Notes: a model not told the origin generated them from the sequence alone. A DNA stretch of 64,000 nt from Parabacteroides goldsteinii (GCF_015550595.1 NZ_JADNBB010000001.1:181741-245740), one strand, 5' to 3'. Shown: positions 26,412 to 36,054, counted from the first letter of the stretch. A program made the numbers and translations.

Positions 26412-27626
26412 TTAATTGCGGATGCCCAGTTCTACCAGTTTCTGTTCGTCCAGAGCATACTTCCGTTCGATGCTTTGCAACAAGTCTTCGCTGATATTCA
26501 GCGGGCGGTTCAGCTTCTTCATTTCGCGGTATCCTTTATATACCTGGGTAATCATCTTACGTGGATTGAAAACCAGTGAAGAAGTGATCCAACAGCCATG
26601 CGTACACCAGCAGTTGGCCGTATCGCCGTGACCGATAGCAGCAATCTCCTGCTTCATGGCATCACTCTGCATGATCTTACTGATATTACAATCGTAATCC
26701 TTCACATTGCCGAGCGGTTCACGAAGCTCGCAGGCACGGAAACGACCGTCGTAGTCGATAACCAACGTTGTTTCCCCCGCCGTACAGTCCATACCCCAGG
26801 GTGTCGGATGATCGATATTGGTTGCACGTACATTATATAATGTACGAATAAAGCCCAGATAGAAGAAACGGGCGATAGGCTTCCTGAAACCGCCGGTTTC
26901 TTCCGCCATCCGTTCGCCATATACATTATATATAGGTGCCACCTGGTCCTGCAAAGCACGCAAGGTAGGCTCGGTAAGCACTTTCACTCCGTCATCGCGT
27001 GTCATTCCGCGGGCAGCTTCGATGATATGGTTGGAAAGATGGAATCGACCTAACACCCAAAGCATCAGATCCTGTACCTCTTCCAGGTTATATTTTGTAA
27101 TTACGGTGGCTAGATTCTTCAATACCCTGCCGTCGTCGGCAAAGTTCTCTTCAATCATCTTCAAGGTTCCCATCGCTTTGTAGAAGTTACCGGGAACGCC
27201 ACGTTGTATATCGTGCGTATCACCAAAGCCGTCCATAGAGAGGCTCAGGTTAATATTCAGTTCCGGACAATTCCGGCGGATTTGTTTTACCCAGGCAATA
27301 ATCCGTTCGGGTTTCAATCCGTTGGTAGGAATGTTCACGTCTTTTATCTCGTTATTCTTGTAGAACATTTCAATGATCTCGGGTAGTTCTTCACGCAGGG
27401 TAGGTTCCCCCCCCGATACCCATAAGCGATTGAATTGTCCGGCCGTTTCCGATATCCTCTTTATTTCGTCAAAGGTCAGGTCTTTTTCCTTCTTATCCAT
27501 GTCCTCGGCATAGAAACACATTTTACATTTGGCATTACACCGTCCTGTGACAAACAGGAAGATAGATTCTAATTTTCTGTTTGTGCTCATCGCCCTGAAA
27601 GAGCTCTTTGTTCGTTTCGTACTCAT
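26412..27626 (-). CDS. Radical SAM/SPASM-type protein of unknown substrate
   Basis: Radical S-adenosylmethionine enzyme of 404 residues. The [4Fe-4S]-SAM motif CxxxCxxC is C30, C34, C37 (TGRCNAKCKMCFYAED), followed by VSGGEPTLR and a canonical partial barrel (INLSLSMDGFGDTHD). A Cys-rich C-terminal region (CTAGETTLVIDYDGRFRACE, then CWCTHGCW) resembles a SPASM or twitch domain carrying extra clusters. The N-terminus has two candidate ATGs (27626 and 27590). No small peptide precursor is evident next to it, so a RiPP role is unsupported. It is transcribed away from the AraC regulator at 27869. Confidence 0.85.
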   Translation of the reverse strand: MSTKRTKSSFRAMSTNRKLESIFLFVTGRCNAKCKMCFYAEDMDKKEKDLTFDEIKRISETAGQFNRLWVSGGEPTLREELPEIIEMFYKNNEIKDVNIPTNGLKPERIIAWVKQIRRNCPELNINLSLSMDGFGDTHDIQRGVPGNFYKAMGTLKMIEENFADDGRVLKNLATVITKYNLEEVQDLMLWVLGRFHLSNHIIEAARGMTRDDGVKVLTEPTLRALQDQVAPIYNVYGERMAEETGGFRKPIARFFYLGFIRTLYNVRATNIDHPTPWGMDCTAGETTLVIDYDGRFRACELREPLGNVKDYDCNISKIMQSDAMKQEIAAIGHGDTANCWCTHGCWITSSLVFNPRKMITQVYKGYREMKKLNRPLNISEDLLQSIERKYALDEQKLVELGIRN

Positions 27627-27687
27627 TGCTATTATTGATTAGATTTCTCTATTAGTATTAGCTCCCATTTCTTATTTAGCAGATAGA

Positions 27688-27695
27688 CAAATATA
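27688..27695 (-). promoter_or_regulatory. -7 element upstream of the radical SAM gene
   Basis: TATATTTG on the - strand, 62 bp before the start codon. No clear -33 TTG at the right spacing. Confidence 0.45.
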
Positions 27696-27831
27696 TACAT
27701 TCCAATTAGAACTATCGGCCAGACCTGAAAACATTCGCAAATTTCAACTATTATATAGCGCAAAACAATCTCCATTTGTGGGATTCAATGTTCTATTTTT
27801 AAGATTATCGACTAACGAGTCTAAATAGTCT

Positions 27832-27839
27832 TATATTTG
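27832..27839 (+). promoter_or_regulatory. -7 element of the AraC-family gene
   Basis: TATATTTG 29 bp before the ATG at 27869. No matching -33 element, so activator-dependent expression is possible. Confidence 0.5.
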
Positions 27840-27868
27840 TACGTTCAAAATATAGTGGAGATAACAAC

Positions 27869-28714
27869 ATGGAAGACAACATTCCTAAATTCGACATTCC
27901 TCTGGATTTTATTGTCGGAGACAGTATTACGGGTGAAATATTAAATCAGTACGGTCGCTTTCCCTGCAAGATCAAAGCCGGCATTTTCGTGCTTTGCGTA
28001 CAAGGAACCGTACGGGCCACGGTCAACCTGACCGAATTCCTAATCAAGCCAAACGACTTCATAACACTTCCCCCGGGATGTTTCATCCAGATACATGAAG
28101 TATCCGATGATGTCAAACTTTGCTTTGCCGGATTCTCTTCTACTTTTGTGAGTCATATTAACTATATCAAGACGATTACAAACTATCTGCCTGTTATCTT
28201 CGACTGTCCGGTCATGCCGTTGCCCGAACAGGTATCCGTATTATACCAGGAAGCTTTTTCTCTATTGATCAAGGCTTATTCTATGCCTAAGACTATTGAT
28301 AATAAAGAGATTATAAGGTCTGTTTTCACGATCTTCATGCAGGGAGTTATCGAGTTGTACAAAAATCATACGCCTTACAGCAATGCTCCGATGACACGCA
28401 ACATGGAGATATGCCGTGAGTTCGTACAGCTGGCTATGGAAAACTACACGAAAGAGCATAGCGTTTCTTATTATGCCAAAAGGCTTAACATTACCTTGCA
28501 ACATTTCTGCTATGTGATAAAGAAAGTCAGCGGTCGGACGGCGTTGGATATCCTGAGCAATATCATTATCATGGATGCAAAAGCACAGCTAAAATCGACC
28601 GATATGCCGGTTAAGAAGATCGCATTTGCCCTAGGATTCGACAACCTGTCGTTCTTCAATAAATATTTCAGACAACACGTGGGAATGACTCCTCAGGAAT
28701 ACAGGGAAAGCTAA
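27869..28714 (+). CDS. AraC-family transcription regulator
   Basis: Transcription factor of 281 residues. The N-terminal cupin-like sensing half (CKIKAGIFVLCVQGTVRA, KPNDFITLPPGCFIQI) is followed by two HTH motifs in the C-terminal ~100 residues (VSYYAKRLNITLQHFCYVIK; MPVKKIAFALGFDNLSFFNKYF, HVGMTPQEYRES). The typical AraC/XylS C-terminus is intact. It is transcribed divergently from the radical SAM gene, which is a plausible target (inference from arrangement only). Confidence 0.92.
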   Translation: MEDNIPKFDIPLDFIVGDSITGEILNQYGRFPCKIKAGIFVLCVQGTVRATVNLTEFLIKPNDFITLPPGCFIQIHEVSDDVKLCFAGFSSTFVSHINYIKTITNYLPVIFDCPVMPLPEQVSVLYQEAFSLLIKAYSMPKTIDNKEIIRSVFTIFMQGVIELYKNHTPYSNAPMTRNMEICREFVQLAMENYTKEHSVSYYAKRLNITLQHFCYVIKKVSGRTALDILSNIIIMDAKAQLKSTDMPVKKIAFALGFDNLSFFNKYFRQHVGMTPQEYRES

Positions 28715-28740
28715 AAAAGGGATATGCCGGATGCAAACCT

Positions 28741-28824
28741 CTATAAACAATTAAAGCCTGTCTCACGACAAGCCCTAACCAAACTTTGTTAACCTTAAAT
28801 CTAATACTATTATGAAAAAACCAC
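28741..28824 (-). ncRNA. Candidate small RNA, copy C of a three-member family
   Basis: About 84 nt on the - strand, nearly identical to copy B with a 1-nt insertion in the core. The hairpin is GCTTGTC, GTGA loop, GACAGGC (28756-28773), then a T-rich tail. It has its own promoter, and the frd operon upstream already ends at the 29045 terminator, so this copy is a separate transcription unit rather than part of the frd 3' end. Its 3' end faces the convergent AraC gene. Confidence 0.65.
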
Positions 28825-28828
28825 AGTA

Positions 28829-28858
28829 CAAATGTACGGATCTTTCCAGAAGTAGCAA
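28829..28858 (-). promoter_or_regulatory. Promoter of small RNA copy C
   Basis: On the - strand, TTG at 28856-28858, 19 bp, then TACATTTG at 28829-28836, matching the Bacteroidales consensus. Confidence 0.7.
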
Positions 28859-29044
28859 TAGTTAAAATGCTAATTAGTGTTGTATAGCACATAAGAAAGG
28901 CTAACAAGATTCAAGATATTTATTATTAGATTTCGAAATGTTAAAATGAGGCATTCGTTTGTGAAATAACACACCTCCTGTCCCCTCTCCAGAGGGAAAA
29001 AATTGGCATTGGCCACTATTACAAAACAATAAAAAACAGGGCAT

Positions 29045-29077
29045 AAAAAAAGAGGCGCTACATAAAGCAACGCCTCT
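29045..29077 (-). terminator. Terminator of the frdCAB operon
   Basis: On the - strand AGAGGCG pairs with CGCCTCT around a 13-nt loop, followed by a T7 run. It is 27 bp past the frdB stop. Confidence 0.85.
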
Positions 29078-29103
29078 CAAGCAATACATATATATAATGT
29101 ATA

Positions 29104-29859
29104 TTAGTCTTGCAACTTAGCAGCAATGAATTCGCGGTTCAAACGAGCGATGTTGCTGACAGAGATATTCTTCGGACATTCCATTTCGCAAGCACGCGTG
29201 TTGGTACAGTTGCCGAAGCCCAGTTCGTCCATCTTGGCAACCATTGCTTTCGCACGACGAGCAGCTTCTACCTTACCCTGAGGCAACAGAGCCAACTGGC
29301 TAACCTTTGCAGAAACGAACAGCATAGCCGAACCGTTCTTACAAGCAGCAGCACAAGCACCGCAACCGATACATGCAGCAGCATCCATAGCCATTTCAGC
29401 ATCTGCACGAGGGATAGCGATTGAATTGGCATCAGGTACACCACCTGTGTTCACTGATACGAAACCACCAGCCTGGATGATTTTATCGTAAGCATAACGG
29501 TCTACCATCAAGTCGCGGATTACCGGAAAACCGGCAGAACGCCACGGTTCGATTGTAATAGTTTCGCCATCATTGAAACGACGCATATAAAGCTGGCAAG
29601 TAGTTGCGCCAGTTGCAGGTCCGTGCGGATGTCCGTTTACATACAAAGAACACATACCGCAGATACCTTCACGACAGTCGTGGTCGAATACGATCGGCTC
29701 TTTACCTTCACTGACCAAACGTTCATTCAAAATGTCTAACATTTCCAGGAAAGAAACACTCTGATTGATTTTGTCTATTTGGTAAGTCTCAAATTGTCCT
29801 TTATCTTTCGGACTTTTCTGACGCCAAACTTTAAGTGTTACTTTTATATCTTTATCCAT
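29104..29859 (-). CDS. frdB: Fumarate reductase/succinate dehydrogenase iron-sulfur subunit
   Basis: Carries electrons between the membrane quinone site and the flavoprotein. It has 251 residues. The [2Fe-2S] motif is CREGICGMC with a later partner Cys in [11 protein letters not shown]. The C-terminal ferredoxin domain has [11 protein letters not shown] and [15 protein letters not shown] for the [4Fe-4S] and [3Fe-4S] clusters. It is the last gene of a C-A-B operon, 27 bp after frdA. In Bacteroidales this complex mainly reduces fumarate during anaerobic respiration to succinate and propionate. Confidence 0.96.
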   Translation of the reverse strand: MDKDIKVTLKVWRQKSPKDKGQFETYQIDKINQSVSFLEMLDILNERLVSEGKEPIVFDHDCREGICGMCSLYVNGHPHGPATGATTCQLYMRRFNDGETITIEPWRSAGFPVIRDLMVDRYAYDKIIQAGGFVSVNTGGVPDANSIAIPRADAEMAMDAAACIGCGACAAACKNGSAMLFVSAKVSQLALLPQGKVEAARRAKAMVAKMDELGFGNCTNTRACEMECPKNISVSNIARLNREFIAAKLQD

Positions 29860-29886
29860 GATTCTAATTTTTGTGATTGATGATTA

Positions 29887-31830
29887 TTACTTCTTGTAGT
29901 TACGTGTTTGAGGAACAACGAACTGATAGTTCAAATCTTCCTTCAGCATAACCGGGTCTTTGTCTTCACCCTGGTATTCCCAACAAGATACGTACATGAA
30001 CTTATCGTCATGACGCAGGGCTTCGCCTTCCTCGGTCTGGTGCTCTGTACGGAAGTGTCCTCCACAAGATTCGGCACGATCCAACGCATCGTGTGCCATC
30101 AATGTACCAATCTCAATAAAGTCAGCCAAACGCAATGCCTTATCCAACTCTACGTTCAGATTATCGGCTTCACCCGGGATATATACATTACTCCAGAACT
30201 CTTTCTTCAGGTCTTTCAACATCTGGATCGCTTCCTGCAAACCTTTTGCATCACGTGCCATACCTACGTGTTCCCACATGATATGACCCAGTTTCTTATG
30301 GATAGAATCTACCGACTCTTTACCCTTGATACTCATCAATTTCTTAATGCGGTCTTTGATACCCTTTTCAGCTTCTGCAAACTCAGGCAGGTCGGTGCTG
30401 AAACGCGGAACCTGGATCTGGTCTGACAGATAGTTCTGGATTGTATAAGGCAATACAAAGTAGCCATCGGCCAATCCCTGCATCAACGCAGAAGCACCCA
30501 GACGGTTAGCTCCATGGTCAGAGAAGTTAGCTTCACCGATAGCGAACAGACCCGGAATAGAAGTCATCAATTCATAGTCAACCCACAGACCACCCATCGA
30601 GTAGTGCAATGCAGGATAAATCATCATTGGAGTTTCATATGGATCGTCGTTGGTAATTTCTTCGTACATGTCGAACAAGTTACCATATTTAGCTTTCACA
30701 ACATCCTTACCCAGACGGTTGATAGCGTCGGAGAAATCGAGGAATACGGCCAAACCTGTGTTGTTCACACCGAAGCCGGCGTCGCAACGTTCTTTAGCAG
30801 CACGTGAAGCCACGTCACGCGGAACCAGGTTACCGAATGCCGGATAACGGCGTTCCAGATAGTAGTCGCGGTCTGCTTCAGGAATATCTTTACCTTTCTT
30901 GGTTCCGGCCTGCAATGCTTTTGCATCTTCCAGTTTCTTCGGAACCCAGATACGACCGTCGTTACGCAATGATTCTGACATCAAAGTCAACTTAGACTGA
31001 TAGTCACCTTTCACCGGTACACAAGTCGGGTGGATCTGCACCATACAAGGGTTAGCGAAGTAAGCACCTTTCTTGTAGCACTGCCATGCAGCAGAACCGT
31101 TGGAAGCCATTGCGTTGGTAGACAGGAAGAATGTATTTACATAACCACCTGTTGCAACAACTACGGCATGAGCGGAGAAACGTTCGATCTTACCGGTGAT
31201 CAGGTTACGTGCAATGATACCGCGAGCACGGCCATCCACCTTAACAACGTCCAGCATTTCGTGACGAGTGTACATCTTTACTTTGTTCAAACCGATCATA
31301 CGGCTCAAAGCAGAGTAAGCACCCAATAACAACTGCTGTCCGGTCTGACCGCGGGCATAGAACGTACGGGATACCTGAGCACCACCGAATGAACGGTTAT
31401 CCAACAGACCACCGTATTCGCGAGCGAAAGGAACACCCTGTGCCACGCACTGGTCGATAATAGAATTTGACACTTCAGCCAGACGATAAACGTTTGCTTC
31501 ACGGGCACGGTAGTCACCACCTTTAATTGTATCGTAGAACAGACGGTAAACAGAGTCTCCATCATTCTGATAATTCTTTGCAGCATTGATACCACCCTGT
31601 GCAGCGATAGAGTGTGCACGACGGGGAGAATCCTGGATACAGAAATTCAACACATTGAATCCCATTTCAGCCAGAGAGGCAGCAGCAGAAGCACCGGCCA
31701 GACCAGTACCAACTACAATTACGTCCAGGCGACGTTTGTTTGCGGGATTCACCAGTTTCTGATGATCTTTATAATTTTTCCACTTCTCAGCCAACGGGCC
31801 CTGAGGGATTTTAGAATCTATCTGAGTCAT
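29887..31830 (-). CDS. frdA: Fumarate reductase/succinate dehydrogenase flavoprotein subunit
   Basis: Catalytic subunit with covalent FAD. It has 647 residues. Visible signatures are the dinucleotide-binding segment [20 protein letters not shown], the FAD-attachment region [17 protein letters not shown], the active-site stretch [28 protein letters not shown] and [17 protein letters not shown]. It is longer than the E. coli type and matches the Wolinella/Bacteroides type used with the diheme cytochrome b subunit encoded upstream (31-bp gap). Confidence 0.97.
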   Translation of the reverse strand: MTQIDSKIPQGPLAEKWKNYKDHQKLVNPANKRRLDVIVVGTGLAGASAAASLAEMGFNVLNFCIQDSPRRAHSIAAQGGINAAKNYQNDGDSVYRLFYDTIKGGDYRAREANVYRLAEVSNSIIDQCVAQGVPFAREYGGLLDNRSFGGAQVSRTFYARGQTGQQLLLGAYSALSRMIGLNKVKMYTRHEMLDVVKVDGRARGIIARNLITGKIERFSAHAVVVATGGYVNTFFLSTNAMASNGSAAWQCYKKGAYFANPCMVQIHPTCVPVKGDYQSKLTLMSESLRNDGRIWVPKKLEDAKALQAGTKKGKDIPEADRDYYLERRYPAFGNLVPRDVASRAAKERCDAGFGVNNTGLAVFLDFSDAINRLGKDVVKAKYGNLFDMYEEITNDDPYETPMMIYPALHYSMGGLWVDYELMTSIPGLFAIGEANFSDHGANRLGASALMQGLADGYFVLPYTIQNYLSDQIQVPRFSTDLPEFAEAEKGIKDRIKKLMSIKGKESVDSIHKKLGHIMWEHVGMARDAKGLQEAIQMLKDLKKEFWSNVYIPGEADNLNVELDKALRLADFIEIGTLMAHDALDRAESCGGHFRTEHQTEEGEALRHDDKFMYVSCWEYQGEDKDPVMLKEDLNYQFVVPQTRNYKK

Positions 31831-31861
31831 AATGATTTATTTTCAATTGTTACACCTTAAA

Positions 31862-32587
31862 TTAATGTCCTGCACAAACAGCTACATAATCACCGCCTAC
31901 ACCATTCAGGTAGAATACGATAGTAATAATAGCAAAGATCACGCAAATAGCAGTGGCTACGATCTTTGAAATGCAGATCCAACGGTTCATCCAGATTGTG
32001 TTATTCCAACCGATTGTCTGGATAGCGCTCCAGAATCCGTGAGTCAGGTGGAACCACAAAGCTACGTACCATACCAGGTAAAGAACTGTGTTCAGGATAT
32101 TACCCTGGAAGTAGTAGTTGATAAACGCTGCACCGTCCTGAGGAGATACGGTAGTCGTTCCGTCGCAAAGAGTTACTGTGTGATTGCCCAGAAGTTCGGC
32201 GAACATCATCTTATACCAGAACTGGCTGAAGTGCAACACCAGGAACAGGACAATGATGATGCCCAGTACCAGCATGTTCTGAGATGCCCATTCCACTCCT
32301 TTCGGACGAGCGTTGATTGCATAACGGTCGTTACCACGAGCCTTACGGTTCTGGAGTGTAAGAAGAACTGCATACACAAAGTGAATCACAACGCCTGCTG
32401 CCAACACCAATGTTGCTGCAACGGCATACCAATTAGCTCCCAACAATGAGCAAATCATGTTATAGGCTTCTCCCGAGAAAGCAGCCGCCACATTCATTGA
32501 CAAGTGGAACAATAAGAACAAAACAAGAAAAAGCCCTGTAATACTCATTATCAGCTTTTTCCCGATAGAAGAATTAAGTAACCACAT
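31862..32587 (-). CDS. frdC: Fumarate reductase cytochrome b558 subunit
   Basis: Membrane anchor that binds two b hemes and oxidises menaquinol. It has 241 residues and five predicted helices (KLIMSITGLFLVLFLLFHLSM, WYAVAATLVLAAGVVIHFVYAV, NMLVLGIIIVLFLVLHFSQFWY, YLVWYVALWFHLTHGFWSAIQ, IVATAICVIFAIITIVFYLNG). Conserved His residues in these helices are the likely heme ligands. First gene of the operon, with a consensus promoter upstream at 32652. Confidence 0.95.
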   Translation of the reverse strand: MWLLNSSIGKKLIMSITGLFLVLFLLFHLSMNVAAAFSGEAYNMICSLLGANWYAVAATLVLAAGVVIHFVYAVLLTLQNRKARGNDRYAINARPKGVEWASQNMLVLGIIIVLFLVLHFSQFWYKMMFAELLGNHTVTLCDGTTTVSPQDGAAFINYYFQGNILNTVLYLVWYVALWFHLTHGFWSAIQTIGWNNTIWMNRWICISKIVATAICVIFAIITIVFYLNGVGGDYVAVCAGH

Positions 32588-32651
32588 AAGATAATAATTT
32601 AAGTTATTTAATTGTTTTTAAAGATTCGTTTCAACCAGCTTAATTGTCACG

Positions 32652-32683
32652 CAAAGGTATGCTAAATACACGTATCACGCAAA
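32652..32683 (-). promoter_or_regulatory. Promoter of frdCAB
   Basis: On the - strand, TTTG at 32680-32683, 20 bp, then TACCTTTG at 32652-32659. This is an excellent match to the Bacteroidales consensus, about 65 bp before frdC. Confidence 0.8.
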
Positions 32684-32826
32684 CGATTAAAGAAATATTT
32701 CGCCAATTCAAGCCATGCATTTCGGTCGAAAGAAATCCCGCATTATCCGCCCTGCAATAATTAACATACATATTCCGTTTTGTATCAATAAATAATCTAT
32801 TTTCACCGAACAATTAATGACTCTGT

Positions 32827-34224
32827 ATGCTACATCATAAAATACTGTGCCTCACACTAGTCACGCTCTTTGCCACCACTATTTCCTCACAGGAAAAAGA
32901 TAGCGCAACAGTCGTGCACTCCATACATGAGTTCGAAAGGACTTATGATAAAATAACAGAGAATAAAGCATTTAAAATACTGCATATACCGGTACCGTTA
33001 TTTGCCATATCAGCATTGACCTACAATCAGGGAAACAAGTTCCGGACCATGCGGAACACCTACGTTCCGAACTTCCGGTATCACTACGACGATTTCCTGC
33101 AATATGCACCGCTGGCGGCCGTAATAGGCATGAAGCTGGGAGGTGTGGAAAGCCGCAGTTCGTGGGAACGGATGCTGGTATCGGATGCTTTCTCAGCCTC
33201 CTTGATGGCACTCATGGTAAACAGCATGAAATATTCCATCGACCGCACACGCCCCGACGGCTCGTCGAACAATTCTTTCCCTTCCGGGCACACGGCCACG
33301 GCATTTATGGCTGCCACCATCATGCACAGGGAATACGGACTTACCCGCAGCCCTTTATACAGTATCGGCGGATATACCATAGCCACCGCCACCGCCTTCA
33401 GCCGACAATTGAACAACCGTCATTGGCTGAGCGATGTATTGGCCGGGGCAGGAATCGGGATATTATCTACTGAACTGGGGTATTTCCTGGCCGATCTCAT
33501 TTTCAAAGACAAAGGGTTAAACCTGCCTGACAGGATAAGAGAGTCTGCCCCCAAAGGCGGCTGCCCTTCCTTTCTCGAGTTTGGCGTAGGATATAGCATT
33601 ATAAACGGAAGTATCGAGATTGGAAAACAGATCCGCCTCACTTCACCGGGAGCAACTCATGTCAGTGTGAAAGGTGGCTATTTCTTCAATCCCTATATCG
33701 GCATTGGTGCTGAAGTTACGGCCCTTACCAGTCCGATGGCTTTTGACATGTCGTTATACAACGGATCTTCCCCTTCGGAGAGTTATAATATCATACGGGT
33801 TCATGCCGATCCGACAGGCGTATTTACTTTTACCGGCGGTCCCTATTTCTCTTTGCCTGTGGCAGGAAAGTTACTACTGGGAACTAAGTTCCAGGCTGGC
33901 TACTCCCACTTTTTGGGAAATGAAGTTGAAATCGATATACAGGATAAAATGCCCCCTAATATAATCAAAAAAGATATCATCTTTATGAAAGGGGAAAGTA
34001 GTAACGGCCTCATCATGCGTACCGGCATTTCCGCAACAGGTATTATCAACCGGAATCTGGGCATCCGCATGTATGTGGATTACGATTATACTTCGCTGAA
34101 TGCTCCTTACCGGATATTGTCTAATCCAGGAGAAGAAAAACCTGTATATGGCGATCTCCATTACAGCAAACATAAGATGCATTACTTTACGATCGGTGCT
34201 GCTGTAACCGCTTTATTCTGGTAA
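32827..34224 (+). CDS. PAP2-family phosphatase fused to a beta-barrel-like domain
   Basis: A 465-residue envelope protein. After a signal peptide (TTISSQ), the PAP2 phosphatase motifs occur in order at about residues 135-205: KYSIDRTRPDG, NSFPSGHTATAF and SRQLNNRHWLSDVLAG. From about residue 250 to the end, alternating amphipathic strands with glycines (FGVGYSIINGS, KGGYFFNPYIGIG, GTKFQAGYSHF) end in ALFW, consistent with an outer-membrane barrel or barrel-like domain. Related PAP2 enzymes dephosphorylate lipid A or undecaprenyl pyrophosphate; which applies here is unknown. Monocistronic and divergent from frdCAB. Confidence 0.85.
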   Translation: MLHHKILCLTLVTLFATTISSQEKDSATVVHSIHEFERTYDKITENKAFKILHIPVPLFAISALTYNQGNKFRTMRNTYVPNFRYHYDDFLQYAPLAAVIGMKLGGVESRSSWERMLVSDAFSASLMALMVNSMKYSIDRTRPDGSSNNSFPSGHTATAFMAATIMHREYGLTRSPLYSIGGYTIATATAFSRQLNNRHWLSDVLAGAGIGILSTELGYFLADLIFKDKGLNLPDRIRESAPKGGCPSFLEFGVGYSIINGSIEIGKQIRLTSPGATHVSVKGGYFFNPYIGIGAEVTALTSPMAFDMSLYNGSSPSESYNIIRVHADPTGVFTFTGGPYFSLPVAGKLLLGTKFQAGYSHFLGNEVEIDIQDKMPPNIIKKDIIFMKGESSNGLIMRTGISATGIINRNLGIRMYVDYDYTSLNAPYRILSNPGEEKPVYGDLHYSKHKMHYFTIGAAVTALFW

Positions 34225-34323
34225 AAGCGACTGTTCACACAGAGCCAACAAATTGTATACATGCAACAATATTTATCAATAAACACGTGAAATACTAATA
34301 AATACGAAACATATAAAGTTTTT

Positions 34324-34359
34324 ACGACAACTTCGTAATGTTATTTACGAACATTTCGT
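34324..34359. promoter_or_regulatory. Two ACGA-N5-TCGT dyads upstream of the TlpA-like gene
   Basis: ACGACAACTTCGT (34324-34336) and ACGAACATTTCGT (34347-34359) share the dyad ACGA-N5-TCGT at 23-bp spacing. The second overlaps the start of the -7 element, so it is well placed for a repressor. BlaI/MecI-type regulators are one possibility (inference). Confidence 0.55.
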
Positions 34360-34366
34360 ATGTTTG
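34359..34366 (+). promoter_or_regulatory. -7 element of the TlpA-like gene
   Basis: TATGTTTG 25 bp before the ATG at 34392, overlapping the second dyad by one base. No -33 TTG at normal spacing. Confidence 0.5.
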
Positions 34367-34391
34367 CTTCATAAACATAAAAGCAAATACC

Positions 34392-36029
34392 ATGAAAACA
34401 AATGTATTTATCAGAAGCATCCTATGCTTACTCACGGCATGCCTGTTTCAACTAGTAAGTGCACAGTTGCCCGTTGCCGAATATCAGCCGGGGATAGCAA
34501 TCCTGACAGGTCAGATCAAGAACTTCAATCCTGAGCAGAACCTGGATATCCGTTGCTCAGCCCCCAACCTGATAATGATGCGAACCGATCCTATATTTAT
34601 ACAACCGGACAGCACTGGACATTTCCGTCAAAACGTCGCACTGAAATATACAACACAGGTTAGAGTCAAAATAGGAAAAGATTACCTGTACCTGCTGATG
34701 TCGCCCGATAACAAGGAATACCATTTGTCGATCGAAGCGAATGAACAAGGAGCCCAGATGCCCATTCGCATTTCCGGGCCATACGCAGAAATCAACAACA
34801 GTTTCAACTTTAAGCTGAAACGACTGTCTATAAACATGTTCGTCCCCACAACCTGCGAACTCACCCCAGACCAGTATAAAGAGACATGCCTGCAAGACCT
34901 ACTGAAAATAAATACGGAAAACAACAGTCTGCCGGCCATCAGTACGGAAGCAAAAAAACTAATGGAGTTAACCAATGCTTTCGAATGCCTTGAGAATCTG
35001 AACCGCTGCAAATACGCAATGATCTATTCCCGCATACAAAAAGACAATCTGCAACGTATGGTAGCGTTCGGACTTTACAAAGATTTCCGGTTACCCGACA
35101 ACTATTTCGACTACCTGAAAGAAATGCCTTTGAATGATCCGGAAGCACTACTATGCTACAACTTCAGCAATGCAATTCCTTTTCCCGGCGATTATCAAAC
35201 ATATCAGGACGAAGATGAATATTACAAGTACATATTGGCATATGCTCCAATGACCCAGGAAGAAAGAGATATGATAAACGACTACATTAAAAACAGGTAT
35301 AAATCTGATAACTATCCTCACGGCAATGAAGTAATGGCTATCAGTATGAAATACGAAAATATCTACCAAAAGAAACAAGATACTGATCTGTTGGAATTGA
35401 AAAAAAGACTATCCTCATTGACCGGCCAAGAACATTCTATGATTACAGAATTGGCAGACATCCGTTTTGCCTATTTTCAATTTAGGAATTTCAAACCGTT
35501 GACAGCACAGCTGGAAGCTTATTACGGACAATCTCTCACCAACCCACTCTGTATCAATTTGCTGAACGACACCAACGAAAGCATGAAACCCAAAAAGAAA
35601 ATACAGCCTAAAGCAGGTTTCATTCTACGCGACAATCCGGACTGCACAGCCGATCAGGTACTGGATGCCATCATCGAAAAGAATAAAGGGAAAATACAGC
35701 TTATCGACATGTGGGCTACCTGGTGCGTCGGTTGCCGGCAGACAATTAAAGAATACGAACCTTTAAAGAAAGACTTCCCCGATGTCGCCTTCGTATACCT
35801 GACAAACGAAACATCCCCATTGGATTTGTGGAAAAAACTGATCCCCGATATTGCAGGCGAACATTACCGCCTGGGCGCCAAACAATGGGACTATCTATGG
35901 ACCCGCTTCAAACTGCAAGGTGTCCCCTACTACCTCATCATCGATGAAAAAGGAGAGATTAAAGATCAATTCATTTACACCAACAAGAAAGAAGTACAGA
36001 AGAAATTAAGTGAATTAGTTAGCCGGTGA
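34392..36029 (+). CDS. TlpA-like thioredoxin-fold protein, exported
   Basis: Predicted periplasmic thiol-disulfide protein. The ATG at 34392 (545 residues) starts a signal peptide (MKTNVFIRS...VSAQ); the in-frame ATG 18 codons upstream lies within the promoter region and is rejected. The first ~380 residues form a long N-terminal domain with no confident family. The C-terminal ~140 residues are a TlpA/AhpC-type thioredoxin domain with WATWCVGC (C445, C448) and the cis-Pro region GVPYYLIID. Bacteroidales encode many such paralogues, and the redox partner is unknown. It is probably regulated through the dyads overlapping its promoter. Confidence 0.85.
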   Translation: MKTNVFIRSILCLLTACLFQLVSAQLPVAEYQPGIAILTGQIKNFNPEQNLDIRCSAPNLIMMRTDPIFIQPDSTGHFRQNVALKYTTQVRVKIGKDYLYLLMSPDNKEYHLSIEANEQGAQMPIRISGPYAEINNSFNFKLKRLSINMFVPTTCELTPDQYKETCLQDLLKINTENNSLPAISTEAKKLMELTNAFECLENLNRCKYAMIYSRIQKDNLQRMVAFGLYKDFRLPDNYFDYLKEMPLNDPEALLCYNFSNAIPFPGDYQTYQDEDEYYKYILAYAPMTQEERDMINDYIKNRYKSDNYPHGNEVMAISMKYENIYQKKQDTDLLELKKRLSSLTGQEHSMITELADIRFAYFQFRNFKPLTAQLEAYYGQSLTNPLCINLLNDTNESMKPKKKIQPKAGFILRDNPDCTADQVLDAIIEKNKGKIQLIDMWATWCVGCRQTIKEYEPLKKDFPDVAFVYLTNETSPLDLWKKLIPDIAGEHYRLGAKQWDYLWTRFKLQGVPYYLIIDEKGEIKDQFIYTNKKEVQKKLSELVSR

Positions 36030-36054
36030 GTCGGAAGAATTGAACTTTTTTAGC

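Noticed and set aside
23073-28824. Transposon or MITE explanation for the three repeats
   Set aside because: No terminal inverted repeats or target duplications were seen, and all copies have the same orientation with conserved promoters. Not fully excluded.
28870-29089. Overlapping short open frames on the - strand between copy C and frdB
   Set aside because: They cross the frd terminator and share sequence with the copy C upstream region. No coding signal.
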